Source of the DNA: Nonomuraea jabiensis
Lineage (GTDB): Bacteria > Actinomycetota > Actinomycetes > Streptosporangiales > Streptosporangiaceae
Length of the DNA stretch: 64,000 nucleotides
NCBI RefSeq assembly: GCF_014204795.1
Contig: NZ_JACHMB010000001.1
Location: forward strand, 9,870,501 to 9,934,500
Direction: 5' to 3'
Below are positions 32,073 through 40,504 of this stretch, in pieces. The notes under the pieces were generated by a model, which was not told where the DNA came from, did no database searches, and worked only from the letters and a program-made list of their open reading frames with translations. Each line of letters opens with the position of its first letter. Positions within the stretch are counted from its first letter, which is position 1. The translations under genes were made by a program, and so were the position numbers.

Positions 32073-33689
32073 TCATTCCTGTTCGGCGCGGCGGCTTGAT
32101 CGGCGGCGTACGAGCGTCACGGCGAGCGCCGCGCCACCCATGACCGCGATCGGCAGCCAGAGCGTGGCCCGCATGGCGCCCACGAAACCCTGATGGAAGA
32201 CGAGCGTGAAGAAGGCGTCCAACTGGGCCCGCGCCTGATCGGGGAGCCCGGCGGGCAGGCGGGGGGCGATCTGTCCAGCGGCGATGTCCTGGCTGCCGGA
32301 GGCCACGTGGCTCAGCGTGTCGATCACCTGCGTCCGGTACTGCGGGGGCAGCCGGCCGGCGTCGGCCACGGCGGCGCTCTTGAGGTGGGTGGAGATCTGA
32401 GCCTGCAGCACCGCGCCGACGGCCGCGGAGCCGATCACTCCGCCGAGCTGCCGGGTCGTATTGATCAGGCCGGAGGCGGCGCCGGCCATCCGCGGCTCGA
32501 CGTTGCGCATCGCGACGGTCTGCATCGGCGCGAACGTCATGCCCAGCCCGAAGCCGGCCACGATCAGCCCGGGCAGCAGGTCCAGCCTGCTGGTGTCCAC
32601 CTGCGAGGACGCGATCAGCACGCCCATGCCGATGGAGAACAGCGACATTCCGGCGAACAGGATCCACTTGCCTCCGACCCGGTCGGCGGCGCGCCCGGCC
32701 ACCGGCGCCACCAGCATGGAGATCAGCGCCATCGGCGCCATGGTCAGGGCCGCCTGCAGCGCGGACAGCTCCAACACCGACTGCAGGAAGATGGTCAACG
32801 GCAGGAACAGGCCGAGCATGCCGAACGCGATCGACGCGGCCACGACGTTCATCACGGAGAAGTTCCGATCCCGGAAGATCTGGAACGGGACCAGCGGCTC
32901 CCGGCGCTGCTGCGACCATTGGTGCGCGAAGAAAAGGCCGAGGACCACGACGCCGGCGACCAGGATCTCCACGATCGTGATCGGGCCCCAGACCCTGCCC
33001 CAGTCGTGGGACTGGCCCTCGATCAGGCCGAACGTGATCAGGAAGAGCGCCGCGGTGACCAGTACGGTGCCGGTCCAGTCCAGCCGGGGCCGGCGGTTCA
33101 ACCGCAGGTCCGGCATCACGATCCCGGCGAGCACCAGCGCGATCACGCCGACGGGCAGGTTCACGAAGAAGATCCACTGCCAGCCGAAGTCGGTGACCAG
33201 CCACCCGCCCAGCAGCGGCCCGGCCAGCGTGGCCACGCCGGCGACCGCGCCCCAGACGCCGAACGCCGCACCGCGCTTGTCCGACGGGAAGATCACCGTC
33301 AGGACGGAGAGGGTCTGCGGTGTGAGCAGCGCGCCGCCCAGCCCCTGGATCACCCGGAAGACGATGAGCTGCGCCGGGTTCTGGGCGAACCCGCATGCGG
33401 CCGATGCCGCCGTGAAGATCACAAGTCCGATCATGAAGAGCCGCTTGGGACCGTACAGGTCGCCCAGGCGCCCGGCGGTGATCAGCAGGACCGCATAGAT
33501 CAGGACGTAGGCGTTGATGATCCACAGGATGTCCGACAGGGACGCCTTGAGGTGGTCGCTCATCTGCGGGATCGCGATGTTCACGATCGTCGTGTCCAGC
33601 AGGATCATGAAAAAGCCGAGGCAGAGAGTGAAGAGGACGAGCCAGGGGCTGTGTCTGCGCTCTGTCGTGGTGGCCGTTGAGAGTGTCAT
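32073..33689 (-). CDS. MFS drug efflux transporter, DHA2 (EmrB/QacA) family
   Basis: 538 residues with about 14 membrane helices. Hallmarks: 'LDTTIVNIAIPQM' in helix 1, 'GRLGDLYGPKRLF' between helices 2 and 3, 'RVIQGLGGALLTPQTLSVLT', and motif C 'GPLLGGWLVTDFGWQWIFFVNLPVGV'. It exports drugs or other toxic compounds using the proton gradient. ATG 33689 follows AAGGAGTTCGCGAC. Single gene, divergent from the OFA transporter; no regulator adjoins. Confidence 0.93.
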   Translation of the reverse strand: MTLSTATTTERRHSPWLVLFTLCLGFFMILLDTTIVNIAIPQMSDHLKASLSDILWIINAYVLIYAVLLITAGRLGDLYGPKRLFMIGLVIFTAASAACGFAQNPAQLIVFRVIQGLGGALLTPQTLSVLTVIFPSDKRGAAFGVWGAVAGVATLAGPLLGGWLVTDFGWQWIFFVNLPVGVIALVLAGIVMPDLRLNRRPRLDWTGTVLVTAALFLITFGLIEGQSHDWGRVWGPITIVEILVAGVVVLGLFFAHQWSQQRREPLVPFQIFRDRNFSVMNVVAASIAFGMLGLFLPLTIFLQSVLELSALQAALTMAPMALISMLVAPVAGRAADRVGGKWILFAGMSLFSIGMGVLIASSQVDTSRLDLLPGLIVAGFGLGMTFAPMQTVAMRNVEPRMAGAASGLINTTRQLGGVIGSAAVGAVLQAQISTHLKSAAVADAGRLPPQYRTQVIDTLSHVASGSQDIAAGQIAPRLPAGLPDQARAQLDAFFTLVFHQGFVGAMRATLWLPIAVMGGAALAVTLVRRRSSRRAEQE

Positions 33690-33901
33690 GTCGCGAACTC
33701 CTTCTCGGCGTAAGGTACGCCGGGCCTCCCGCTGAAAGCCACCGCCGGCGACGCCGCGCCCTCGGCCGGCGGAGGCGGTGGAGCAGCCGGTACGGCAGCG
33801 AGTCCCGCATTGTTCGGCTGCGGAGCGGCGGGGTGGGCGCCGAACCGTTCGTCGCTGGTTTCTGACCGCTTGCCGTAAAGATCTTCGATCCTGCATACGG
33901 T

Positions 33902-35275
33902 ATGTGGTACGCGTGTGAGGTGGCAAGATTCCTCGACCGTTCCCGGATCGTGGCGGCACCCGGCTGGAGCCGGTGGCTGGTGCCGCCCGCCGCGCTCTCG
34001 GTCCACCTGGCGATCGGCCAGGCGTACGCGTGGAGCGTCTTCAAGCCCCCGCTGGAGTCCTCCCTCCACCTGTCGGGCACGCAGAGCGCCCTGCCGTTCC
34101 AGCTGGGCATCGTCATGCTCGGCCTGTCGGCGGCCTTCGGCGGCACGCTGGTGGAGCGCAACGGGCCGCGCTGGGCGATGTTCGTCTCGATGGCCTGCTT
34201 CTCCTCCGGCTTCCTGCTGTCGGCGCTCGGCGTAGCCACCCGCCAGTACTGGCTGGTCGTGCTCGGCTACGGCGTCGTGGGCGGGATCGGGCTCGGCATC
34301 GGCTACATCTCCCCCGTCTCCACGCTGATCAAGTGGTTCCCCGACCGGCCCGGCATGGCGACGGGGATCGCGATCATGGGGTTCGGCGGCGGCGCGCTCA
34401 TCGCCTCGCCGTGGTCGGCGCAGATGCTGGAGTCGTTCGGCACGAGCACGAACGGGATCGCCACCACGTTCCTCGTGCACGGCGTGGTCTACGCGGTCTT
34501 CATGACGATGGGCGTGCTGCTGGTGCGCGTCCCGGCGGAGGGCTGGTCGCCGCCGGGCTGGACGCGGCCCGTGGTCGCGTCGAGGCCGCTGATCACCGAC
34601 GCGGACGTCTCGGCCCGCAACGCGATCCGCACCCCGCAGTTCTACTGCCTGTGGGTCGTGCTGTGCTGCAACGTCACCGCGGGCATCGGGATCCTGGAGA
34701 AGGCCGCGCCCATGATCAGGGACTTCTTCGCGGACACGGCCACGCCGGTCGCGGTGGGGGCGGCGGCGGGGTTCGTCGCGCTGCTGTCGCTGGCGAACAT
34801 GACCGGCCGCTTCGTCTGGTCCTCCACCTCCGACGTGATCGGCCGCAAGAACATGTACCGCGTCTACCTGGGCGTCGGCGCGCTGCTCTACCTGGTGATC
34901 GCGCTGGCCGGCGACTCCTCCAAGCCGCTGTTCATCGTGTGCGCGCTGGGCATCCTGTCCTTCTACGGCGGCGGCTTCGCGACGATCCCGGCGTACCTGA
35001 AGGACCTGTTCGGCACCTACCAGGTCGGCGCGATCCACGGCCGGCTGCTCACGGCCTGGTCCACGGCGGGCGTGCTCGGCCCGCTGATCATCAACGCCAT
35101 CGCCGACGCGCAGAAGGCGGCGGGGCGGTCGGGGCCCGCGCTCTACACGACCTCCCTCTACATCATGATCGGGCTGCTGGCGGTGGGCCTGCTCGCCAAC
35201 GAGCTGATCCGGCCGGTGAGCGACAGGTACCACGAGAAGCCGGCCGAGCCGGCCATGGAAGGGCAGGCGACATGA
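33902..35275 (+). CDS. OFA family MFS transporter (oxalate/formate antiporter-like)
   Basis: 457 residues, twelve membrane helices: 'HLAIGQAYAWSVFKPPL', 'GIGLGIGYISPVSTLIKWFPDRPGMATGIAIMGFGGGALIASP', 'LANMTGRFVWSSTSDVIGRKNMYR' and 'YGGGFATIPAYLKDLFGTYQVGAIHGRLLTAWSTAGVLGP' are typical of the OFA group, which exchanges small organic acids. The start is uncertain (ATG 33902 or GTG 33920); neither has a good ribosome site. A dyad CATAC-G-GTATG (33894-33904) overlaps the ATG and may be an operator. The tail overlaps a tiny partner gene. Confidence 0.9.
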   Translation: MWYACEVARFLDRSRIVAAPGWSRWLVPPAALSVHLAIGQAYAWSVFKPPLESSLHLSGTQSALPFQLGIVMLGLSAAFGGTLVERNGPRWAMFVSMACFSSGFLLSALGVATRQYWLVVLGYGVVGGIGLGIGYISPVSTLIKWFPDRPGMATGIAIMGFGGGALIASPWSAQMLESFGTSTNGIATTFLVHGVVYAVFMTMGVLLVRVPAEGWSPPGWTRPVVASRPLITDADVSARNAIRTPQFYCLWVVLCCNVTAGIGILEKAAPMIRDFFADTATPVAVGAAAGFVALLSLANMTGRFVWSSTSDVIGRKNMYRVYLGVGALLYLVIALAGDSSKPLFIVCALGILSFYGGGFATIPAYLKDLFGTYQVGAIHGRLLTAWSTAGVLGPLIINAIADAQKAAGRSGPALYTTSLYIMIGLLAVGLLANELIRPVSDRYHEKPAEPAMEGQAT

Positions 35276-35382
35276 CCTCCAGGCGGACCGCCCTGATGGT
35301 GCTGGCGTGGGCCTGGGTCGCGCTGCCGTTCGCGTTCGGCGTGTACGAGCTGGTGCTGAAGCTCACGCAGCTGTTCGACTAG
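35272..35382 (+). CDS. MFS transporter small subunit (36 residues)
   Basis: An ATG overlapping the stop of the OFA transporter (ATGA) opens 36 codons. Two basic residues near the N-terminus precede one hydrophobic helix, 'TALMVLAWAWVALPFAFGVY', then 'ELVLKLTQLFD'. Single-helix proteins of this size are a recognised companion of OFA-type MFS genes; their role is not settled. The overlapping ATGA implies coupled translation. It is too short for most gene finders. Confidence 0.8.
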   Translation: MTSRRTALMVLAWAWVALPFAFGVYELVLKLTQLFD

Positions 35383-35406
35383 ATCCGGTGGGCTCGACGG
35401 AGCGTT

Positions 35407-35865
35407 TCACGCCGTGCGGGCGGACCGGCCGTCCTGCGCGCCGCGGCCGCGCCCGGCACGGTGCCCGATCTGGATCACCGGGGCGCGACGGCCGCGGAAG
35501 TACAGCGTCAGCAGCGAGCCCGAACCGTTGTCCTCCAGGGTGACCTCGTCGCACAGGCGCTGGATCACCCACAGGCCGAACCCTCGCGAGCCGGTCGCGT
35601 CCACCGTGGCGGCGGCCAGGTGCTCCGGGGTCAGCCGGCCGCCGACGTCGAGGATCTCCACGATGACGCCGTCGTCGTGGCCGCGCGCGGTGATCAGGCC
35701 GGCCTGGCCGCCGTGGTCGAAGACATTGGTGACAGCTTCGTTGACCGCCAGCACCAGCCCGTCCAGCTGCTCATCGTCGAGTCCGTGGTGCTCGCCGTGG
35801 ACGCGCACCAGGTCGCGAATGTAGCCCAGGTCGGGGCTGATGGGGCAGTGCAGCTCGAAATTCAT
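35407..35865 (-). CDS. RsbW-like anti-sigma factor/serine kinase (HATPase_c_2)
   Basis: 152 residues. Bergerat-fold ATPase: N box 'VLAVNEAVTNVFDHG' (Asn 42, Glu 43, Asn 47), G1 box 'ILDVGG' (Asp 73) and G2 region 'TGSRGFGLWVIQRLCDEV'. Such proteins bind and inhibit a sigma factor or phosphorylate a STAS partner. A basic, Gly/Arg-rich tail follows. ATG 35865 is preceded by GGAGAG. The STAS gene lies 109 bp upstream on the same strand, so they are likely partners. No sigma factor gene is adjacent. Confidence 0.88.
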   Translation of the reverse strand: MNFELHCPISPDLGYIRDLVRVHGEHHGLDDEQLDGLVLAVNEAVTNVFDHGGQAGLITARGHDDGVIVEILDVGGRLTPEHLAAATVDATGSRGFGLWVIQRLCDEVTLEDNGSGSLLTLYFRGRRAPVIQIGHRAGRGRGAQDGRSARTA

Positions 35866-35974
35866 CGCTCTCCGAGACCGCGGGCCGGGAATGGGAGGGA
35901 GCTTCGCGGGCTTTCGGGTAGTTTTCCGGCTGGCCGATCGTTAAACACCCGGGGCGCAATCTGCCACGTGAGGA

Positions 35975-36349
35975 TCAGGATGGCTGCTGGGCACCGTCCG
36001 CGTCCTGGCAGCACATCGCGACGGCGGCCTGCTGAGCGTCGGGGTAAATGGTGACCACCGACCACACGCCGGTGACCTGCAGGATGCGCGCGGGCCTCCC
36101 CTGGACGCCCGCCACGCGGAGGAGCCCGCCCCGCTCGCCTGCCGCGGCGTGCAGCCGGAGCAGGAGGTGCAGGCCGCGGCTGTCCAGGAAGGTCAGCCCA
36201 CCCAGGTCGAGGATCATGCCCGGGCCGGCCCCGCGGTGCGACTCGGCGTAGGACTCCAGCTCGTGCGCGTTGGTGGCGTCGAGCTCGCCCGTCACCGTGA
36301 TCAGCACCCCGCCGGGCAGGTCGCGGCGGCTCAGGCTCAGGGGCGACAT
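35975..36349 (-). CDS. STAS domain anti-sigma factor antagonist
   Basis: 124 residues with the STAS fold: 'GVLITVTGELDATNAHELESY', 'GMILDLGGLTFLDSRGLHLLLRLHAAA', and a C-terminal helix. The phosphorylatable Ser is Ser 57 in DSRGL. When unphosphorylated it should bind the RsbW-like protein encoded downstream and free the sigma factor. ATG 36349 gives the compact domain; the frame is open upstream but without family similarity. The 36350-36611 interval holds nothing I recognise. Confidence 0.88.
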   Translation of the reverse strand: MSPLSLSRRDLPGGVLITVTGELDATNAHELESYAESHRGAGPGMILDLGGLTFLDSRGLHLLLRLHAAAGERGGLLRVAGVQGRPARILQVTGVWSVVTIYPDAQQAAVAMCCQDADGAQQPS

Positions 36350-36611
36350 GGCGCCTCTTCGGTGACGGCCCGGTACGGGCGGCCGGCCCGTGACCGAACG
36401 GGCGAGAGCGCGCCTGCCGGCCCGCCGTGCCTGATGCTCCAGCCTGGACGCGGTTGCGCAAAACTCTTCCGAGCAGGGGTCACCCATCACCCTCTCTGTT
36501 CCACGACGCCGGCCGGCCTTCGCCCTCCCACTCTTGTGCCGCCGTCGCGGCTGGTCTGCACCCCAGGCGAAGCCTTGTCCGCACCGCTGTCCGAAAAACG
36601 AAAGCAGCCGC

Positions 36612-37583
36612 TCAGCGCTGGGGCGGTTCGGCGGAGGCGTTCAGGGTTTCGCTGGGCACGCACCCGTACACGGCCTTGTAGGAAAGGGCGAAACGCCCTG
36701 GATGGAAGAAGCCCCAGCGGGCCGCGGTCGCGGCCACCGTGGTCTCGGCGGGATCGCCGGTCTTCAGCTCATCGTGCGCGCGGGCCAGCCGGACCTGGCG
36801 CAGGTGGCCCAGCGGGGTGATGTTCAGGTGCCGGTGGAAGGCGTACTGCAGGGCGCGGGCGCTGACCCGGGCCGCGGTGGCGATCTCGTCGACGCCCAGG
36901 GGCGTGTCGGCGTTCTCGTCGATGAAGGCGATCGCGCGGCGCAGCGTCTGGGGATGGGCGTCGTGCCGGTCCACGGCGGTGGCCTCGGTGCCGGCGTTGC
37001 TGGGCAGGGCCGCCAGCACGCTCGCGGCGAGCAGTTGTGCGGCGGTCGAGACCACGAGGGGTTCGCCGGCCAGCTCCGGGTTGCCCAGGACGTCGTCGCG
37101 CAGGTAGGCAATGGTGCGTTGGAGATGCCGGCCGGTGGCGGCGGAGACGGGCCGGTGTCCCAGCAGCCGTACCGGTTCCGGCCGGCGCCCCGGAAGGGTG
37201 TCGGCCACCTGCTGCAACAGCGCCGCGTCGAACATGATGATGTTGTAGTGCGAGCGGCGGATCTCACCCGCGTAGGGCCGGTCCGGCGGCGCGAACAACA
37301 CCGCGTCCCCCGGCCCGAACACGTCCTGCTCGCCCCCCGCGACCTGCTGGACGATGGACCCGGACTCCACGGTGCACAGGCACACTTTGCCGAGCGGGTT
37401 CACGTCGTAGCTCATGGCGTACTCGAGCTGCAGCTCGTCGATGCTGACCGGCCCCATGACCTGACGCGAGATCCAGGTCCGCGGACGGTCCACGTCGGAC
37501 CCGATGCGCATCTTGGCGTAAGCCTTGCTGAGGAACTCCTCCGTCTGCCCGATATCACGACTGTCGAAGGTCAACGGCTCCAT
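36612..37583 (-). CDS. AraC family transcriptional regulator
   Basis: 323 residues: an N-terminal AraC-binding-like cupin region ('LQLEYAMSYDVNPLGKVCLCTVESGSIV', 'FGPGDAVLFAPPDRPY') and two C-terminal helix-turn-helix motifs ('LGVDEIATAARVSARALQYAFHRHLNITPLGHLRQVRLARAHDEL', 'TVAATAARWGFFHPGRFALSYKAVYG'). The final part is the canonical AraC signature. ATG 37583 opens 'MEPLTFDSRD'. No enzyme gene is adjacent on its own strand; the divergent operon at 37.85 kb is a possible target, but its operator looks like a ROK site. Confidence 0.9.
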   Translation of the reverse strand: MEPLTFDSRDIGQTEEFLSKAYAKMRIGSDVDRPRTWISRQVMGPVSIDELQLEYAMSYDVNPLGKVCLCTVESGSIVQQVAGGEQDVFGPGDAVLFAPPDRPYAGEIRRSHYNIIMFDAALLQQVADTLPGRRPEPVRLLGHRPVSAATGRHLQRTIAYLRDDVLGNPELAGEPLVVSTAAQLLAASVLAALPSNAGTEATAVDRHDAHPQTLRRAIAFIDENADTPLGVDEIATAARVSARALQYAFHRHLNITPLGHLRQVRLARAHDELKTGDPAETTVAATAARWGFFHPGRFALSYKAVYGCVPSETLNASAEPPQR

Positions 37584-37786
37584 GGCAATCTCCGCTCGCC
37601 GGACGACCCGTAGCCACACCCGTGGAACCCTCGAGCCCCGCGTGCAGGCGCCGGAGCAAGGTGACTGATTTACCGACCATACCGTGACAGCGGTCCCGCG
37701 GGCACCGGAACCGGATGAGCGAGTCCCTGGATCGCTCCCTTCAGACCTCCGACGAATAGCGCAGCCAGGGCCCCCGGTCAAGAGTC

Positions 37787-37840
37787 TTGACGTGCGAACG
37801 CGCCGAGTGATCCTATGTCTCATGATAGGAAAGTTTCCTA
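37787..37840 (+). promoter_or_regulatory. Promoter with CsnR-type palindromic operator
   Basis: TTGACG (37787-37792) and TCCTAT (37811-37816) are candidate -35 and -10 hexamers 18 bp apart. Just downstream lies TAGGAAAGTTTCCTA (37826-37840), a perfect dyad with 7-bp arms, 11 bp before the first ATG of the operon. From memory it matches the operator of the chitosanase repressor CsnR (ROK family) in Streptomyces. A second dyad, GTCAAGA-G-TCTTGAC, overlaps the -35 at 37777-37791. Confidence 0.75.
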
Positions 37841-37851
37841 ATGGAGGGTCG

Positions 37852-38436
37852 ATGCGATTACTCGTCACGAGCGCGCTGACCGCCGGGATGCTGCTGCCCG
37901 CCCTTCCGGCCGCGGCCGATCCCGTGGAGTCGGGGCCGTGGACCTCGTACTCGCCCACGTTCACCGTCCAGGAGCGGGGCTGCGGCGACGTCAGCGACCT
38001 GACGTTCACGCTGACCTGCTCGACCGACAGCGGCGACCAGCGGGCCGAACGGCGCTACGCCACCTACTCCAGCGGCACGCGCCAGTTCGAGGGCTACTTC
38101 AAGATCTCCAGCCTGCCCGGTTCGCGGATCAGCCTCAAGCAGACGTTCAAGACCACGGGCCCGTTCTTCATGCTCGCCGTCGAGCGCGGCGGGCGGCTGT
38201 ACGCGGTGCACGGCGGCGACACGATCGCCACGGGCGCGACGATCGGCACCACGGTCCGCGTCAACACCGTCCACGTGGTCGGCAGCGTCCACCGCACCTA
38301 TATCAACGGGTCGCTGAAGCACACCGTGGCCAGCGAGAGCGGCAGCTTCTACGACAAGTTCGGGGCCTACCGGACGGCCAGCGGCCAGGGGCCCGCCACG
38401 GTCGAGTGGAGCGGCATCCGCTTCTGGCGTAAGTAG
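37852..38436 (+). CDS. Secreted jelly-roll protein, polysaccharide lyase 7-like candidate
   Basis: 194 residues with a signal peptide ending at 'LPAAAD' and RBS GGAGGG. The mature protein looks like a Con A-like beta sandwich: 'TRQFEGYFKISSLPGSRISLKQTFK', 'FFMLAVERGGRLYAV', and a final 'YDKFGAYRTASGQGPATVEWSGIRFW', which recalls the last strands of alginate/glucuronan lyases (PL7/PL20: YFKAG-Y-Q). The catalytic Arg, Gln/His and Tyr of PL7 cannot all be placed, so it may be a lyase or only a binding protein. First gene of an operon with a lipoprotein and an ABC importer, hence probably polysaccharide-directed. Confidence 0.6.
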   Translation: MRLLVTSALTAGMLLPALPAAADPVESGPWTSYSPTFTVQERGCGDVSDLTFTLTCSTDSGDQRAERRYATYSSGTRQFEGYFKISSLPGSRISLKQTFKTTGPFFMLAVERGGRLYAVHGGDTIATGATIGTTVRVNTVHVVGSVHRTYINGSLKHTVASESGSFYDKFGAYRTASGQGPATVEWSGIRFWRK

Positions 38437-38442
38437 GGGGCG

Positions 38443-39198
38443 ATGAGGGCCCGGATGGTGTTGGCGCTGGCGCTGGTGGTCGCCGGGTGCGCGGCCCCTC
38501 GGCAGGAGCGGCCGCAGGATCCGGCGGCTGCTCCTGCCAAGGGGCCGCGGTATCCCGCGGTCCGGCTGGAGGCCGCGCTCGTGTCGCCGACCGACATCGC
38601 GCTGCGCTGGCGGGGCCGCGATCCGGGCGCCGCCGGGCACGTGCTCGAGTTCGCCACCGAGCCTCAGGGGCCGTACACGATCCTGGGCTTCCTGCCGCCG
38701 GAGCAGACCACGTACACCCATCCCGACCTCATGCCGCGCACCACGTTCCACTACCGGCTGCGGCCCTACTACGGCGCGGCCTCCGCGCCGGTCGACGTCG
38801 CGCTCGGCGACGGCCCGTACCCGAAGCCCGGCCCCGGCTGGGCCGAGCCGCGCGTGATCCCGGGAGGGTCCCCCGGGACGCGGCCGGTGGGCGGCGACGG
38901 GGCCGCGCCCACCGGCCTGGCGGCCACGGTGACGCAGGCCGACGGCGTCGCGTTCCGGTGGGCCGACCAGGCCCGCGACGAGGAGGGCTTCCTGCTGGAG
39001 GACCGGCCCGCCGGCCGGCCCGACTACCGCGTGATCGCTGTCCTGGCGCCGGACGTCACCACGTTCGGCCTGGTCACCCTGCCCGAGGAGCGGCACGCGT
39101 CATACCGGGTGCGCGCCTTCCGCTACGGCCCGCCGTCGAACGTCGTCCGGCGGACGACCGGCGACGACCCCCCATCCCCCACCACCGGAGAAGACTGA
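38443..39198 (+). CDS. Lipoprotein with two fibronectin III-like domains
   Basis: 251 residues, lipobox VAGC (Cys 16). Two FN3-like units are visible: 'PAVRLEAALVSPTDIALRWRGRDPGAAGHVLEFATEP...TYTHPDLMPRTTFHYRLRPYY' and 'APTGLAATVTQADGVAFRWADQARDEEGFLLEDRP...YRVRAFRYGP', joined by a Pro/Gly-rich linker. It is probably anchored outside the membrane and may scaffold or bind the same glycan as its neighbours. It lies 6 bp after the jelly-roll gene and 7 bp before the binding protein, so it belongs to the operon. I know of no assigned function. Confidence 0.8.
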   Translation: MRARMVLALALVVAGCAAPRQERPQDPAAAPAKGPRYPAVRLEAALVSPTDIALRWRGRDPGAAGHVLEFATEPQGPYTILGFLPPEQTTYTHPDLMPRTTFHYRLRPYYGAASAPVDVALGDGPYPKPGPGWAEPRVIPGGSPGTRPVGGDGAAPTGLAATVTQADGVAFRWADQARDEEGFLLEDRPAGRPDYRVIAVLAPDVTTFGLVTLPEERHASYRVRAFRYGPPSNVVRRTTGDDPPSPTTGED

Positions 39199-39205
39199 GC
39201 TCACC

Positions 39206-40504
39206 ATGAACAAGCTGTCCGCGGCCGGCGCCCTCGCGCTGGCCGTCACATTGGCGCTGAGCGCCTGTTCGAGCGGTACGCCGAGCACGTCCGCCCAGCA
39301 ATCAAGCGGCCCCTCCAGCGGGGGCAAGCAGAAGGTCACCTTCCTCGTCTTCCCGTCGCCGAACCTGCCGGAGTCGTACTGGAAGGCCCAGGTCGCGCTG
39401 GTGACGAAGGCCAACCCCGACCTCGACGTGGAGCTCGTCGCCGCGCCGTCGGAGTCGGAGCGCAACGACTACGCCAAGCAGCTCGCCGCCTCGGGCCAGC
39501 TGCCGGACGTGCAGATCGGCATGCAGGACCTGATCGCGCTGGAGCCGAACCTGGCGACCTGGACCCAGGAGGAGCTGAAGGACTTCATCTGCCCGACCTG
39601 CGGGGCGGTCAACGGCAAGGTGCTGCAGCTGCCCGCCAACACCCAGACGATCCCGAACGTCTACTACAGCAAGAAGCTGTTCAAGAAGGCCGGGATCGAG
39701 GCGCCGCCGAAGACGTACGCCGAGCTGCTCGCCGACGCCGGCAAGCTGCAGGCCGCCGGGATCACGCCGTTCGTGAGCGGCGGGGTGTTCGTCACGTCCC
39801 AGCCGTGGACCGCCATCCTGGCCACCGACCTGTACGCCAGGACGCCCGACTGGATCGCCAAGCGGCGCGCAGGGCAGGTCACCTTCGCCGGTGACCCGGC
39901 CATGAAGGCGGCCACGCAGAAGTTCGCCGACATGGCCGCCAAGGGCTACATCGACAAGCGGCAGATCGGCCAGGACTATCCCAAGACGCAGGAGGCGTTC
40001 CTGGGCGGCAAGGGCGCGATGTACCCGATGGGGAGCTGGTTCGCCGCCGCGGCCGACCAGTCGGACATGAAGGACGACATCGGCGTGTTCGCCTGGCCGA
40101 GCGACGACGGGAGCCTGCATCTCCCGGCGTTCACCGGCGGCGGCCTGTCCGTCAGCGCCACGGCCAAGAACATGGCCGCGGCCAAGAAGTTCGCGCTGGC
40201 CTTCCAGCTCACCAAGGAGAACCTGGACGCCTCGGTCAAGGCCGACGCCCTCTTCCCCGCCGTCAAGGGCTACACGCCGCCGTCCACCACCGGCCCGGTC
40301 TTCAAGGCCGTGTACGACCTGTGGCAGCAGGCCCTCAAGCAGAACGCGACCGTCCCGGCGTTCAGCTGGGAGGCGGGCGACGCGGCGATGCTGCCCGGCA
40401 TGCAGGGCAAGTTCTGGTCGACCGCGCAGGACCTGGTCAGCGGCAAGAAGACGACGGACCAGGCGCTGGCCTTCCTCGACACCGAATGGGAGAAGAGCGG
40501 CTGA
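39206..40504 (+). CDS. ABC transporter sugar-binding lipoprotein
   Basis: 432 residues, family-1 solute-binding protein with lipobox LSAC (Cys 21): 'KVTFLVFPSPNLPESYWKAQVALVTKANPDLDVEL', 'VYYSKKLFKKAGIEAPPKTYAELLADAGKLQAAGITPFV', 'GKGAMYPMGSWFAAA'. It supplies oligosaccharide to the following permeases. Its stop overlaps the start of the first permease. Confidence 0.92.
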   Translation: MNKLSAAGALALAVTLALSACSSGTPSTSAQQSSGPSSGGKQKVTFLVFPSPNLPESYWKAQVALVTKANPDLDVELVAAPSESERNDYAKQLAASGQLPDVQIGMQDLIALEPNLATWTQEELKDFICPTCGAVNGKVLQLPANTQTIPNVYYSKKLFKKAGIEAPPKTYAELLADAGKLQAAGITPFVSGGVFVTSQPWTAILATDLYARTPDWIAKRRAGQVTFAGDPAMKAATQKFADMAAKGYIDKRQIGQDYPKTQEAFLGGKGAMYPMGSWFAAAADQSDMKDDIGVFAWPSDDGSLHLPAFTGGGLSVSATAKNMAAAKKFALAFQLTKENLDASVKADALFPAVKGYTPPSTTGPVFKAVYDLWQQALKQNATVPAFSWEAGDAAMLPGMQGKFWSTAQDLVSGKKTTDQALAFLDTEWEKSG

